DNA from: Vibrio sp. Of7-15
GTDB lineage: Bacteria > Pseudomonadota > Gammaproteobacteria > Enterobacterales > Vibrionaceae
Direction of reading: 5' to 3'
Length of the DNA stretch: 64,000 bases
Assembly: GCF_022347565.1 (NCBI RefSeq)
Contig: NZ_JAKRGH010000001.1
Span: 248,001-312,000 of the forward strand
The first letter of the stretch is position 1. Each line of letters begins with the position of its first letter. Positions 38,028 to 47,555 of this stretch are shown here, piece by piece. The translations under genes were made by a program, and so were the position numbers. The notes beneath the pieces are model-generated. The model saw only the letters and a program-made list of their open reading frames with translations. It did not search any database and was not told the DNA's origin.

Positions 38028-38174
38028 TAGTAACTTGAAGGTAGTAAGCATGAGGTGTTGTTTCTACTCTGCTTACTATCTAATTCTTTTAAAACTATCG
38101 TCATGTCATTTATCAATTTATCTCTGCGTACATATCTTTTACTATCGGTTTATTCACACTAGCTCGGATAGTAA

Positions 38175-39113
38175 ATGAAAGCACTTAACGATCTTAATAT
38201 TTTTGTCGAAACGGCAAGGCAGGGCAGTTTTTCCAAAGCGGCCAACAGCATGGACATGACGCCAGCGGCGATCAGTGCCTCGGCAAAGCGCCTTGAAGAG
38301 CAGCTCGGTTTTCCTTTGTTTGTGCGCTCAACACGCAGTTTGAGGCTAACCAGTGAAGGCGAAATATTTTTAGATAAAACTTCTCTAGCACTGAGTACGT
38401 TGCAAGATGGTTTAGATTTGATTTCTTCATCGCGTGGTGAATTATCGGGGAACTTGCACCTTGCAGCGCCTTCGGATTTTGGCCGTAATCTCTTGATCTA
38501 TTGGATCGATGAATTTATTGAAGATCATCCGCGAGTATCGGTAAAAGTCGAACTCTCTGACAGCCTGACAGACATGTACTCTAAGCCTGTCGATATTGCG
38601 ATTCGCTATGGTGAGCCTGCGGAATCGAACCTGATCGCGATTCCATTGTGCGGCAGTAACGCGAGAGTACTGTGCGCTTCTCCTGATTATGTTGCTTCAC
38701 ATCCAGAGCTAAAGATTCCAAAAGATCTTCTGGCTCATAACTGCTTGTGTTATATGACATCAGACAGTTTATACAACAACTGGCGATTACTTCCGAATAT
38801 CGAGAAAAACGGTAGGGAAGAAGAAACTATTCTTGCTCAGGGCAACCCATCGAGTAATGACAGTGATGTGATCCGTCGGTTAGCGCTTAATGGTCGTGGG
38901 ATCGCTAATAAGTCGTTAATGGACGTAAGCCAAGACTTAATTGATGGAAAGTTGGTAAGGGTGTTACCAGAATGGGACGGAGAGAATGCTCCGCTTTATA
39001 TGGTGTGTGCCGATCGCCGAATTTTAAGTCCAACCATTCGTAAGTTTCAGCAATTCATTCAAGAAAAATGCTGTCAGCAAAGAGCCAAAGCATTGCAAGA
39101 AATTGATGAGTAA
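38175..39113 (+). CDS. LysR-type transcriptional regulator
   Basis: A 312-residue regulator with the N-terminal winged helix-turn-helix (LNIFVETARQGSFSKAA, TPAAISASAKRLEEQL) and a LysR substrate domain of the DmlR/YafC-like group (PVDIAIRYGEP). No divergent target gene is adjacent, so its regulon is unclear. Confidence 0.88.
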   Translation: MKALNDLNIFVETARQGSFSKAANSMDMTPAAISASAKRLEEQLGFPLFVRSTRSLRLTSEGEIFLDKTSLALSTLQDGLDLISSSRGELSGNLHLAAPSDFGRNLLIYWIDEFIEDHPRVSVKVELSDSLTDMYSKPVDIAIRYGEPAESNLIAIPLCGSNARVLCASPDYVASHPELKIPKDLLAHNCLCYMTSDSLYNNWRLLPNIEKNGREEETILAQGNPSSNDSDVIRRLALNGRGIANKSLMDVSQDLIDGKLVRVLPEWDGENAPLYMVCADRRILSPTIRKFQQFIQEKCCQQRAKALQEIDE

Positions 39114-39388
39114 TCCTTGGCAGAACTATTTTCTTTAATCGTGAGATCGCTGAGGATCGTAGTTGGTAATACTGAAAAATATTACTTTCTTGGAGCACTA
39201 GCAGAATATTGCTAATGATATATTTGTTATTTATATGTAATGATAATTAATTATTGAACGTAACTGTTATTAATATCTATTATTTATAATGCCCAACTAA
39301 ATATACTGATGTGACTGTTTTTATTGTCTTCATTCAGGTTTTTAGATATGTGATGAATTGGAAATTGTTACTGCCTAGGTGGACGATT
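39114..39388. other. Gap between lysR and the small secreted-protein gene
   Basis: Mostly AT-rich. It carries no ORF of note before the small ORF at 39389 and no clear hairpin with a T-tract. Confidence 0.5.
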
Positions 39389-39463
39389 ATGTCTGAAAAA
39401 TTAACTAATAAAAGCTATCGGAATTATTTAGTTATTGTATGCATGGGTGGAGTCTATGAATAA
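39389..39463 (+). CDS. Possible 24-residue leader ORF overlapping the next gene's start
   Basis: ATG at 39389 is preceded by TAGGTGG six bases upstream and codes for a 24-residue peptide ending GGVYE. Its stop lies inside the start region of the next gene (CTATGAATAA), so translational coupling is plausible. Such a short ORF could still be chance. Confidence 0.35.
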   Translation: MSEKLTNKSYRNYLVIVCMGGVYE

Positions 39464-39842
39464 AATAGCGATGGTAATAGTGCTGAATGCAATTTTACTT
39501 TTTGGGTGGATTGCTCCTGCAATAGCACAAAATTTTCAATATACAGCATCTAACCAACCTCCGTATCAATGCGGTTCAATAAATGGGTTAACACACTTCC
39601 CTGATGGTGTTTGCCTTCCTAAGCCAGCAGAGCCTAATATTCCTGCTGAAATAAGATTCCGCTTATATGCGACTTGTGCTAATGGCGTTAGCCGGCTGGG
39701 GGCTCAGCGTAACTGTTGCGAGCATTTAACTGACGCTCAAAAGCATGCGATAAACGCAAATTGCCCATCATTTGGAGGAAAAAGCAATATCCCGTGGGAA
39801 GAGATATTACGTGTAGCCATTGCCCTCTATTCGGGTAGCTAG
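39456..39842 (+). CDS. Small cysteine-rich secreted protein of unknown function
   Basis: A 128-residue protein with a signal peptide (cleavage near IAQ, residue 25). The mature part has seven cysteines, in C-x-P-like pairs (PYQCGSINGLTHFPDGVCLP, RNCCEHL, NANCPSF), suggesting disulfides in the periplasm or outside. The start at 39456 is chosen because GGTGGAG precedes it; an in-frame TTG at 39435 is less likely. I do not recognise the family. Confidence 0.6.
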   Translation: MNKIAMVIVLNAILLFGWIAPAIAQNFQYTASNQPPYQCGSINGLTHFPDGVCLPKPAEPNIPAEIRFRLYATCANGVSRLGAQRNCCEHLTDAQKHAINANCPSFGGKSNIPWEEILRVAIALYSGS

Positions 39843-40015
39843 TTAAGATAAGCTCTAATCTTTCGTTTGAAAGAAGAGAAGAATCCACTTTGATTAAAAG
39901 GTGCTGAATACATACGATAAGTGTAGGTCGCCTGACATAGCTGCCGCACTTAGTTTGTAGAATTTGTATCCTCTAACAAGCTGCTTAGATTAGCATTATT
40001 TAACATGAGGAAATT

Positions 40016-40435
40016 ATGGTCATCACGCGGGAGAAGCAGCAAGCAATTCGTATGATCGGAGTTCTACTTGCTATTGGAGTCACGCTAGTTTTTAATTTTT
40101 TCAAAGTTCAGGGAGACGATGAGACTATTGCCGTTGATATAGCTGAGATTACCACTGGGCAGCCTGAGCAATCGGTACTTAAAAAGTTTTTTCGTGGTGC
40201 TGATTACGTAATATTGAATGTCAACTTTTCAAATATGCCTCAGTCACCCGATGAGTTCAGCTCGAAAACGTTGTTTTACACTAATAAGTTAAAGGAATAC
40301 ATCTGCACTACCCCTGTGGTATTTGATTACTTTCGAAAGTACAAACGGGTGGAAGCTAATATTATGAGTATTAACCCAACTAGGTCTATGGGGCTCTTTA
40401 GCTTAACGAAAGATGAATGTGAAAAGATAAAATGA
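40016..40435 (+). CDS. Small protein with one N-terminal membrane anchor, unknown function
   Basis: A 139-residue protein with one hydrophobic segment near residues 13-30 and a soluble C-terminal domain. TGAGGAAATT before the ATG is a fair ribosome-binding site. It follows the small secreted-protein gene by 173 bp. No family was recognised. Confidence 0.55.
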   Translation: MVITREKQQAIRMIGVLLAIGVTLVFNFFKVQGDDETIAVDIAEITTGQPEQSVLKKFFRGADYVILNVNFSNMPQSPDEFSSKTLFYTNKLKEYICTTPVVFDYFRKYKRVEANIMSINPTRSMGLFSLTKDECEKIK

Positions 40436-40723
40436 TAAAAATCATAGGGTCAGTGATGTAGCAGGGCTGTATATGACTTGGATTTTATAAGCTTAAAAGC
40501 ATAGTTAGAGGTAAAACTAGCATTTTGGCTTTGAGAACAAAAAACTCTGCAATCGCAGACAGTTTGTAAAGATAACGCAGTTTAACGTTATTAGCGGGCT
40601 ATTTTTCACAACGTACATTTTGAATATGTAGTGCAAGTCACTAATAAATCGCTTCTTTTTCTCTCGTTGTTTTGCTTTTTTATAAGACAATATCGCTATA
40701 TCTACTAATGAATATGGCGGTAT

Positions 40724-41770
40724 ATGAACACATTACCCTTAAAAATTGGTTGCTACACCGATTCTTCGAGCAAGAGCCAAGGCCTTTATCGAGTACAGTT
40801 TGATCTCAGCAATGGAAATTTGACGAAACCAGAGCTTATTGTGCCTTGCAGAAACCCTTCTTTTGCAATATCTACCGATGCTGGTTGCTACTTTATTAGC
40901 GAAGTTGATCAGTGTTCTGGTCCTGAGCTGTATTTTTTATCTCATTTAGATCAAAAAGCGGGTAAAGCTGCGCAGTCGGTAGCGATTTCTGGTGATCACC
41001 CTTGCCATATCGCAATGGATCATGAAAACAAATTTATTATTACGTCTCAATATTCATCAGGCAGCTTTGATGTTTTTTCGTTAAATACTGATGGCCGTTT
41101 AGATAAGAAGATAACCAGTCTCTTTTCGTCGGGAAGTGGTCCTAATGCTGAGCGACAAGCTGGTCCGCATGCCCATCAGTGCCAATTTCTTAAGTCAGAA
41201 TTACAATTTGTCACGGTCGATTTAGGCTCAGACAGCATTAGCTTTTATACCTATGATTCAACTCAGGGGGTATTTCAGGATAAGCCAATGCAAACTTTGA
41301 AAGCACCTGTTGGTAGTGGCCCTAGGCATTTAATATTTAATCAAGATGAAACCGCCGCTTATGTGATTTGTGAATTATCAGAAACGATTCTGGTTCTGGA
41401 AAAGAGTGAAGTAGGGTGGGGAGTAATACAAGAAGTGGCAGCTCTGCCAAATGAAGAAAAAGGGGAAGCGACAGCAGCGATTAAGTTTTCTCCAGATGGT
41501 CAATTTTTATATGTCTCTTGCAGGCATCAATCAAAAATTAGCTGTTTTGCTATTAGCCCAAGATCTAACAAGATCGAATATCAATCTTGTGTATCGACTG
41601 AAGGGGATTTTCCAAGAGATTTCATGATCACCCCTGATGGGAAATGGCTCGTTGCTGCCAATCAGCATTCACATAATTTAACGACGTTTCAGCGTAACCT
41701 CGAAACAGGAGAGCTCACATTCAGTGGTGTTTCTGTAGAAGTTGGTTCGCCTGTTTGTGTTACGTATTAA
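40724..41770 (+). CDS. Lactonase / 6-phosphogluconolactonase-like seven-bladed propeller protein
   Basis: A 348-residue protein of the YbhE/Pgl propeller family (GCYTDSSSKSQGLYRVQFD, GPHAHQCQFL, GSGPRHLIFNQDETAAYVI, AIKFSPDGQFLYVSCR, SHNLTTFQRN). E. coli YbhE hydrolyses 6-phosphogluconolactone; other members act on other lactones. The gene has its own terminator and no sugar-metabolism neighbours, so the substrate is open. Confidence 0.85.
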   Translation: MNTLPLKIGCYTDSSSKSQGLYRVQFDLSNGNLTKPELIVPCRNPSFAISTDAGCYFISEVDQCSGPELYFLSHLDQKAGKAAQSVAISGDHPCHIAMDHENKFIITSQYSSGSFDVFSLNTDGRLDKKITSLFSSGSGPNAERQAGPHAHQCQFLKSELQFVTVDLGSDSISFYTYDSTQGVFQDKPMQTLKAPVGSGPRHLIFNQDETAAYVICELSETILVLEKSEVGWGVIQEVAALPNEEKGEATAAIKFSPDGQFLYVSCRHQSKISCFAISPRSNKIEYQSCVSTEGDFPRDFMITPDGKWLVAANQHSHNLTTFQRNLETGELTFSGVSVEVGSPVCVTY

Positions 41771-41808
41771 CCAATTATCGTTCTTCAGTTCAGTGTTTCG
41801 TAAAGGAG

Positions 41809-41840
41809 CGGAGGGCTTAGGCTCTTCGTTTTTTCTTTTC
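41809..41840 (+). terminator. Terminator after lactonase gene
   Basis: CGGAGGGC (41809-41816) pairs with GCTCTTCG (41821-41828) including two G-U pairs, followed by TTTTTTCTTTTC. Confidence 0.7.
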
Positions 41841-41874
41841 TTTCTTCTCATTCACAACTAAAAGTTGCATTAAA

Positions 41875-41898
41875 AATGCATGTTATGTAGCATGCATT
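41875..41898. repeat. Palindrome upstream of chemotaxis gene
   Basis: AATGCATG and CATGCATT flank an 8-base centre. It lies 110 bp upstream of the methyl-accepting protein gene and may be an operator or a fold in its leader. Confidence 0.4.
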
Positions 41899-42007
41899 GA
41901 TATTGAAAGCGGCGACATTTCAACATTGACTGACAATACGGACATACAGCCAGTAGAGAAAGCGCCTAACTCTCTGACAAAACCCATCACTTGCAACGGG
42001 GCTGTAT

Positions 42008-43174
42008 ATGCGTTCACTTTTTATTCGAATGAGGTTTATTCACTGGCTAGGTGCAGCTGCACTTTTGGTGAATGCGACATTTTTCACAGATGTTCTCCTT
42101 TCACAAATTATCCAATATGTTGTCGTTGTATTTCTGGTCATCCATGACATAGATGAAAAGCTGTGGGGTGTGGATTCATTAGAAAATGTCACAGGCTACA
42201 TGAAGCACTTTGAACGAAAAGATCTCTCCGTTCCTTGTGAAATCAATAGCCAGTACAACAGTGAAATGGGTAATGTGCTTAATGTGATCAATACGTTCAG
42301 AGAGAATGTGAAAAATGCTTTAATAGACATACAGCAACAGGCCAGTACGTCTGATGAAATCTCAGATTTACTGAAAGTTAAAGCCCAAGATATTTCGGCA
42401 AGGATCCAAGAGCAAGATGATCGGGTTGGCCTGATTACCAATCAAGTTGAAACGTTAGATAAAACGTCATTGTCTCTTCAAGCTAAAGCGGAAGAAACGC
42501 GTTCTAAAGTGGAACAGACCCGAGAAGATTTACTGGCTTCAAACAACACCATGGGCGTAATGGTGAATGACATTGGTACTTATATTCAAAATAACGATGC
42601 TTTGCACAGTAAGTTTCATCAGCTTTCTCAGCAAACACAATCAATTGAAAAGGTCGTTACCGTTATTAATAACCTAGCGGATCAAACCAACCTTTTGGCG
42701 TTAAATGCAGCCATAGAAGCAGCCAGAGCAGGAGAACACGGCAGAGGGTTTGCGGTGGTGGCCGATGAAGTCAGAAACTTAGCAAAATCCACTCAAGAAA
42801 GCTTGGATGATATTAACGAAATCATTGCTGGAATTTCTGAAGCGGTTTTGGATGCGGGCGAACAAATGAAAGTGCAATCAGCGGCGATCGCATCGTTATC
42901 TGAATACACTATATCCAGCCAGTCAGGGCTTGAATTGGCGTGTGAAAACATTAATGAAATCCTTCCTCTGATAGGGCAAGAAAGCAAAAGTGATAACGTG
43001 GATATTTTGTACGTTCATAAGTTGGTGGAAGACATCAGTAAAGAGATTGAAGCTTTAAAAATGCTGTCTAGCTCTAACGCCAATGACTGCACTGAACTTC
43101 AGCATCAAGGACGCTACCTTAGCGAAGTAACAGACAATATTGTCGAGCAATTAGGTACGTTTAAAACCAGTTAG
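42008..43174 (+). CDS. Methyl-accepting chemotaxis protein without periplasmic ligand domain
   Basis: A 388-residue transducer. Two hydrophobic segments near the N-terminus (about 10-27 and 32-46) are separated by only a few residues, so there is almost no periplasmic domain. A HAMP-like/linker helix region follows, then the signalling domain with the hairpin tip [20 protein letters not shown] and [13 protein letters not shown]. It probably senses through the membrane, the cytoplasm, or a partner. It ends at a strong terminator. Confidence 0.88.
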   Translation: MRSLFIRMRFIHWLGAAALLVNATFFTDVLLSQIIQYVVVVFLVIHDIDEKLWGVDSLENVTGYMKHFERKDLSVPCEINSQYNSEMGNVLNVINTFRENVKNALIDIQQQASTSDEISDLLKVKAQDISARIQEQDDRVGLITNQVETLDKTSLSLQAKAEETRSKVEQTREDLLASNNTMGVMVNDIGTYIQNNDALHSKFHQLSQQTQSIEKVVTVINNLADQTNLLALNAAIEAARAGEHGRGFAVVADEVRNLAKSTQESLDDINEIIAGISEAVLDAGEQMKVQSAAIASLSEYTISSQSGLELACENINEILPLIGQESKSDNVDILYVHKLVEDISKEIEALKMLSSSNANDCTELQHQGRYLSEVTDNIVEQLGTFKTS

Positions 43175-43194
43175 CCTTTCTCTAAATTTTTTAA

Positions 43195-43240
43195 AAATGT
43201 GGCGTAAGTCTTTGTAAGGCTTACGCCATTTTTATTTTTG
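43195..43240 (+). terminator. Terminator after chemotaxis gene
   Basis: TGGCGTAAG (43200-43208) pairs with CTTACGCCA (43220-43228), extended by flanking A/T tracts and TTTTTATTTTT. Confidence 0.9.
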
Positions 43241-43347
43241 AGCAAATAGTTTTATTATTTTTTACTTTATCATTTCTGCGTGAATGGCTTAGTGGGCATT
43301 TTGTCTATTGCTCATAGTATAAGGTGTTCAATTTTAGGGAGTAATGG

Positions 43348-43650
43348 ATGGTCGCTTTGTGTGGGACTGTATATCACCTTGTGCTGATATACATTTATAT
43401 TCAAATGGAGAGCAGCAGAGAGTTCTGTAGTGGATCTGGCACGGTGCTTTCCATGGGGATTACGTTTTACCTTATTGCCCTGTTGACTCTTCAGTCGCAT
43501 TTGACCATGAAAGGGAAATACGACAGTGGCATGCGTGGAGAATTTATTTGGTGCTATGTGTTAGTTGTTTTACAAGGCATCGCTGCGTTTTTTGCAACCT
43601 ATGTGTTTGCGTTAGGGGCAGCAATGGGTAATAGCGCTATTTGTAGTTAA
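43348..43650 (+). CDS. Small membrane protein of unknown function
   Basis: A 100-residue protein with three likely helices (TVYHLVLIYIYI, VLSMGITFYLIALLTLQ, YVLVVLQGIAAFFATYVFAL). AGGGAG before the ATG supports it. No family was recognised. Confidence 0.55.
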   Translation: MVALCGTVYHLVLIYIYIQMESSREFCSGSGTVLSMGITFYLIALLTLQSHLTMKGKYDSGMRGEFIWCYVLVVLQGIAAFFATYVFALGAAMGNSAICS

Positions 43651-43749
43651 CAGCTTTAAAGCCATTCACTGCGCTGTTTTCTTGCCCCTGTGAATGGTAA
43701 TAATGCTAAAGGGAGGCGAACTATAAATCACCAGAACTCGCCTTATTTG

Positions 43750-44073
43750 TTACCCTTGGCAAGGAGATGTAGTGCCATTTTTGATACGATTTTTAAACTC
43801 TTTGATAGAGTCTTTTCTGATTTTATCCAGTTCAGGTGTTCTTACCGTTACCTTCATTTCTGCTTTGGGTTTTGTGGAACAGGCGTAGCTTTTTTGGCCA
43901 TCTATTTCCACAAGGCAGGCTTTACAGCAGCCATCACGTCGTTTGTTTTGTAAACAAGGAGCGGGAATATTAATTTTTAGCTTCTGTGCGACTTCAACTA
44001 GGTTGTTATCGCTAGGGCTGATGATGATGTTTTTCTTATCAATTTGTATGGCTGCTAGTTTAAAGCTCTTCAC
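43750..44073 (-). CDS. Small 2Fe-2S ferredoxin-like protein
   Basis: A 107-residue protein with a plant-type/NuoG-like cysteine set, C40, C50, C53 and C65 (plus C49), in PAPCLQNKRRDGCCKAC and SYACSTKP. It should carry one [2Fe-2S] cluster in the cytoplasm. It uses a GTG start at 44073. No redox partner gene is adjacent. Confidence 0.75.
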   Translation of the reverse strand: MKSFKLAAIQIDKKNIIISPSDNNLVEVAQKLKINIPAPCLQNKRRDGCCKACLVEIDGQKSYACSTKPKAEMKVTVRTPELDKIRKDSIKEFKNRIKNGTTSPCQG

Positions 44074-44169
44074 TGTATTGCTCTCTTTTAGTGTCTACTA
44101 CAAGTAAGACGTTGAACAATGAAAAAAGACGAAAGAAAATTGGATGTTTCAGAGTTTTATTACCTCTAT

Positions 44170-44778
44170 CTATATAGAGCTTGTTAATACTGGTGCAATA
44201 GAAAGCAAGATCATCACCGCCAGAATGAAATTAAATAAATGCTGTTTGAAAGGACTATTGAGATAGATGCTGAGCTTTTTTCCAACCCATGTCCAGAATA
44301 GGTTGGCTAACAGCCCTACCGTAGTAAACACGAAAGCAATAAGAGTGATAGACAGCCAATAATGAGAGGGAAGGCTATAACTAGTAATTAACGCAAGAGA
44401 GCCCATCCAAGCTTTTATGTTGCCAAGCTGGAAAAGAGTTGCTTGGGTTACATTCAGTGGCTTACTTTTGGTGCCAGTTCCTGAAAATGGGTTGGTGAAT
44501 AACAGTTTAATGACTAACCACAGCATATAAGCAGAGCCGACAAACTTCATTGCTTGATACCAGCTAGGGTGAGATTGCAGAGCAACAGCAACGCCGCATG
44601 CGCAGAGTAGAATCAAGCCAATAACGCCAAGGCGAATACCAATCAGGTGCCGCCAAGATTTCCTGAAGCCGAATTGTGCCCCTGAGCTGGCAAGTAAAAA
44701 GTTATTTGGCCCTGGTGTCATTGCAGTGACAAAGGCAAACAAACTCATCGCTGGCATAAAATCCCATACTGTGGTCAT
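44170..44778 (-). CDS. LysE/RhtB-family amino acid exporter
   Basis: A 202-residue inner-membrane protein with about six helices and the family signature FVTAMTPGPNNFLLASSGAQFG. It exports amino acids or derivatives. It diverges from a MocR-type regulator, a common pairing in which the regulator senses the exported compound or its precursor. The substrate is unknown. Confidence 0.88.
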   Translation of the reverse strand: MTTVWDFMPAMSLFAFVTAMTPGPNNFLLASSGAQFGFRKSWRHLIGIRLGVIGLILLCACGVAVALQSHPSWYQAMKFVGSAYMLWLVIKLLFTNPFSGTGTKSKPLNVTQATLFQLGNIKAWMGSLALITSYSLPSHYWLSITLIAFVFTTVGLLANLFWTWVGKKLSIYLNSPFKQHLFNFILAVMILLSIAPVLTSSI

Positions 44779-44936
44779 TTTCTTTCTCCCGAACTGGTGT
44801 AGGCTTCGAGAATAAAGGCATTGGCTGGCTTAACCCTATTGTTTATGCGTCACCATGACAATTCTTTCATTTCATTCTTGTTAGCCCTTATTTATCCTGT
44901 ACTCAAGATTAAATTGTACCCCTGCGGAGAGAGACA

Positions 44937-46295
44937 ATGTTCATTCCAGATATATCTGGTCGTTCTGGGCCTAAGTTTATTGCACTGGCTGATGCGTTTG
45001 CAGAAGTGATTGAAAGTGGAGAGCTGAAGCCAGAAACCAAGTTACCACCGCAGCGAATTCTTTCTTATCGGCTTGGTGTAACGGTAGGAACAGTAACTAG
45101 AGCCTATCAAGAACTGGAGCAACGTGGGCTGACAGAACCCAAAGTGGGCAGTGGCACTTATGTTCGGGACAGAGAAGCAGAGCATGGGGATTTTTATCAT
45201 CCGGCTTCAGAGCAAGAAGGCATTGATTTAGCGTTGTGCCGACCTCTGTTGTTGTCGCAACCTAAGCATCTGGCCAGTGCGTTAGAAGAATTATGCCATG
45301 AGCCTGTCGCACAAACGGCGGTGCTGGGCTATTACTCCGCAGACGGTATTGTAGGCCATAACCAGACGCTTCAACAGTGGTTGATGACGAAGTTTGATAC
45401 CGACATTGATGCTCGGCGTTTACTGTGGACATACGGTGGTCAACATGGGTTATCAACCATTATTCATGCTTTAACTCGCCCTAAAGAAACGATTTTGTGT
45501 GAAGGATTGTGTTACCCCGAATTTATTCATGCTTGTCAGCAGGCCGAACGAAAACTGGTGCCAGTGAAAATGGATGAGCAGGGGCTAGATCCAGATGATT
45601 TGGTGCTTCATTGTAAGCGGCATCGTCCAAAGCTCTTGTATTTGACCCCAGCGATTCAAAATCCGACGGGAGTTCAGTTAACAGATAGTCGAAAACTGAA
45701 AATTATTGAAATATGCCGCCGCTATAAAGTGTTGATCATTGAAGATGATGTACTTTACTGCCCGCCAGAGCACCGAAAGAGTCCGCTGGTGGCCATAGCA
45801 CCAGACATCACCTTATACGTGAGTAGTTTTTCAAAATATTTTGCTGGTGGGTTACGGGTCGGGTTTATGATTTTACCTTTGTCTCTGACAGAGTCTCTTC
45901 AACGTTCATTACGAGCCAGCTGCATGCATGTAAGCCCCTTAATGGTGGATTTGGTTTGCCGTTGGTTGACGAACGGAGCAATGCAGACGGTAGATGAAGA
46001 AATTGCGATGGAGCTTAAGGCTCGCCATCGAATATGGAAAGCGGCTTTTCCTCAGGTTCCTATTGGCGTCCCTGCTTACAATGTGTGGTTACCTTTGCCT
46101 GAGCCGTTAACAGGCTATCAGTTTAGTCAATCTTTACGAGAGAGCGGAGTAAGAGTAAGAGAGGCGGAAATGTTTGCAGTAGGGCGATATGAAGTGCCTG
46201 CTGCTGTTCGAATTTCGTTAGCAAGCCCATTAAGCCGCCCACAGTTACAAACTGCGCTAGATATCGTCAAGGAGCATATATCTCGGTTAACTTAA
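44937..46295 (+). CDS. MocR-type regulator (GntR domain plus aminotransferase-like PLP domain)
   Basis: A 452-residue protein. Residues 8-78 are a GntR winged helix (LADAFAEVIESGELKPETKL, GVTVGTVTRAYQELEQRGL), and the rest is a fold type I aminotransferase domain with the PLP lysine in VSSFSKYFAGGLRVG. MocR proteins are PLP-dependent transcription factors. It is the likely controller of the divergent LysE-type exporter. Confidence 0.92.
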   Translation: MFIPDISGRSGPKFIALADAFAEVIESGELKPETKLPPQRILSYRLGVTVGTVTRAYQELEQRGLTEPKVGSGTYVRDREAEHGDFYHPASEQEGIDLALCRPLLLSQPKHLASALEELCHEPVAQTAVLGYYSADGIVGHNQTLQQWLMTKFDTDIDARRLLWTYGGQHGLSTIIHALTRPKETILCEGLCYPEFIHACQQAERKLVPVKMDEQGLDPDDLVLHCKRHRPKLLYLTPAIQNPTGVQLTDSRKLKIIEICRRYKVLIIEDDVLYCPPEHRKSPLVAIAPDITLYVSSFSKYFAGGLRVGFMILPLSLTESLQRSLRASCMHVSPLMVDLVCRWLTNGAMQTVDEEIAMELKARHRIWKAAFPQVPIGVPAYNVWLPLPEPLTGYQFSQSLRESGVRVREAEMFAVGRYEVPAAVRISLASPLSRPQLQTALDIVKEHISRLT

Positions 46296-46312
46296 CGGTG
46301 ATGATAGAATAG

Positions 46313-46338
46313 CCCCCAAATCTGCATAGGTTTGGGGG
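46313..46338. terminator. G/C-rich hairpin between convergent mocR and abm
   Basis: CCCCCAAA (46313-46320) pairs with TTTGGGGG (46331-46338), a bidirectional hairpin with no long T-tract. Confidence 0.6.
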
Positions 46339-46344
46339 GATCTG

Positions 46345-46635
46345 TTAGCCAATAAAGTTAAGCGGCCTTAGGTTTACGTATTCCAGTAGCCCTTCCTCTT
46401 GGCTTTGTTCGCTGAAACTTTTTAAATGTTTACTTTCTAAATGCACATCCAAATCGTCTTGTGATGACCAGATCTCTTGCATAATGAACAGGCCTTCAAT
46501 CTTTTGATCTTGATACAGTTCATACTGGCAACAGCCTTTCTCTTCACGTGTTGGCGCTAACAGTCCTTTTAATAACTCCTGAACTTTGGCTTCTTGGCCT
46601 GATGTGGCTTTAATTTCTGCAATTAAATGGATCAT
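46345..46635 (-). CDS. ABM-domain quinol monooxygenase-like protein
   Basis: A 96-residue ferredoxin-like-fold protein (IHLIAEIKATSGQEAKVQELLKGL, in which the ABM beta strand and first helix are seen, then CCQYELYQDQ, FIMQEIWSSQDDLDVHLESKH). Relatives are small quinol monooxygenases such as YgiN. It begins 3 bp after the nitroreductase stop, so the two form an operon, perhaps handling quinones. Confidence 0.85.
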   Translation of the reverse strand: MIHLIAEIKATSGQEAKVQELLKGLLAPTREEKGCCQYELYQDQKIEGLFIMQEIWSSQDDLDVHLESKHLKSFSEQSQEEGLLEYVNLRPLNFIG

Positions 46636-46638
46636 GGT

Positions 46639-47292
46639 TTAGCACTCCGTAAAGACGCGAGATTCAGACCAGCGTGATTTTGGTAACGTGGCATTAAAAT
46701 CATCGTCACTACGGTAACCAAGAGGAACAACAACGGCGCTGGTAAAGCCTTGCTCACGCAGACCAAATTCTTCATCCAGTACTTGCGGGTTAAAACCTTC
46801 AATTGGCACGGCATCAATGCCCATGGTGGATGCACCAAGCAGCAAGGTACCCACGTTAAGGTAAAGTTGTTTTTCCATCCAGTGGTTGGCATCTTTTAAA
46901 TCAAAACGGTGCATGTTCACAAAAAATGAACGACCGCCGTGCATGCCTTGTTTGCTTTCTTCGTTATCAAAACGGCCTGCTTGATCTTCTGATTCTAACA
47001 GCTCCATTAGGTATTGATCATCAATCGTAGTTTTTGCCGCAAATACCAATACATGAGAGGCATCCAACACTTTACGAGTATTAAACTCATAACCACCTTG
47101 TGTGGATTTCGCAATACGCTCTTTGCCTTCTTGAGTGCTTGCCACAATGAAATGCCAAGGCTGAGAGTTCACGCTTGATGGGCTCATGCGAACCAGATCT
47201 TTAATGGCTTGAACATGTTCTTCAGACAATGTTTTTTGTGGGTTGAAAGCTTTCGTTGAGTAACGTGTTTTCGCGTTTTGGACAATATTCAT
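46639..47292 (-). CDS. nfsB: Oxygen-insensitive NAD(P)H nitroreductase / dihydropteridine reductase-like
   Basis: A 217-residue FMN-dependent nitroreductase of the NfsB type (RYSTKAFNPQKTLSEEH, SPSSVNSQPWHFIV, GIDAVPIEGFNPQVLDEEF, VVPLGYRSDDDF). It reduces nitroaromatics and quinones with NAD(P)H. The start at 47292 is preceded by GGAG; a longer reading to 47373 lacks support. It is coupled to the ABM gene. Confidence 0.9.
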   Translation of the reverse strand: MNIVQNAKTRYSTKAFNPQKTLSEEHVQAIKDLVRMSPSSVNSQPWHFIVASTQEGKERIAKSTQGGYEFNTRKVLDASHVLVFAAKTTIDDQYLMELLESEDQAGRFDNEESKQGMHGGRSFFVNMHRFDLKDANHWMEKQLYLNVGTLLLGASTMGIDAVPIEGFNPQVLDEEFGLREQGFTSAVVVPLGYRSDDDFNATLPKSRWSESRVFTEC

Positions 47293-47555
47293 CACGGGCT
47301 CCAGAAATAGATTTAAGCAGTTTTGCTGTTGGGATGAACAATAAAAGAAATGACTCAGGTGAAAAACCACCACTTGGTTGAATGATTTTCAAATTTTTTT
47401 TGAAGATAAAACCAAAGCGATCAAAAAATCGGTGGGGAAATCGCCTTTTTATGGGGCTAACTAGGCATATTCATCATGCTGTACCGCTGCGAAGATCCTT
47501 TGATTGGTGAAGCTTAGATTATAAAATAGTGGTTCAAAAATAAGATGGAAGAAAA

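Noticed and set aside
41926-42147. 73-residue plus-strand ORF overlapping the start of the chemotaxis gene
   Set aside because: It overlaps the chemotaxis gene in another frame, resembles no protein, and has no good ribosome-binding site.
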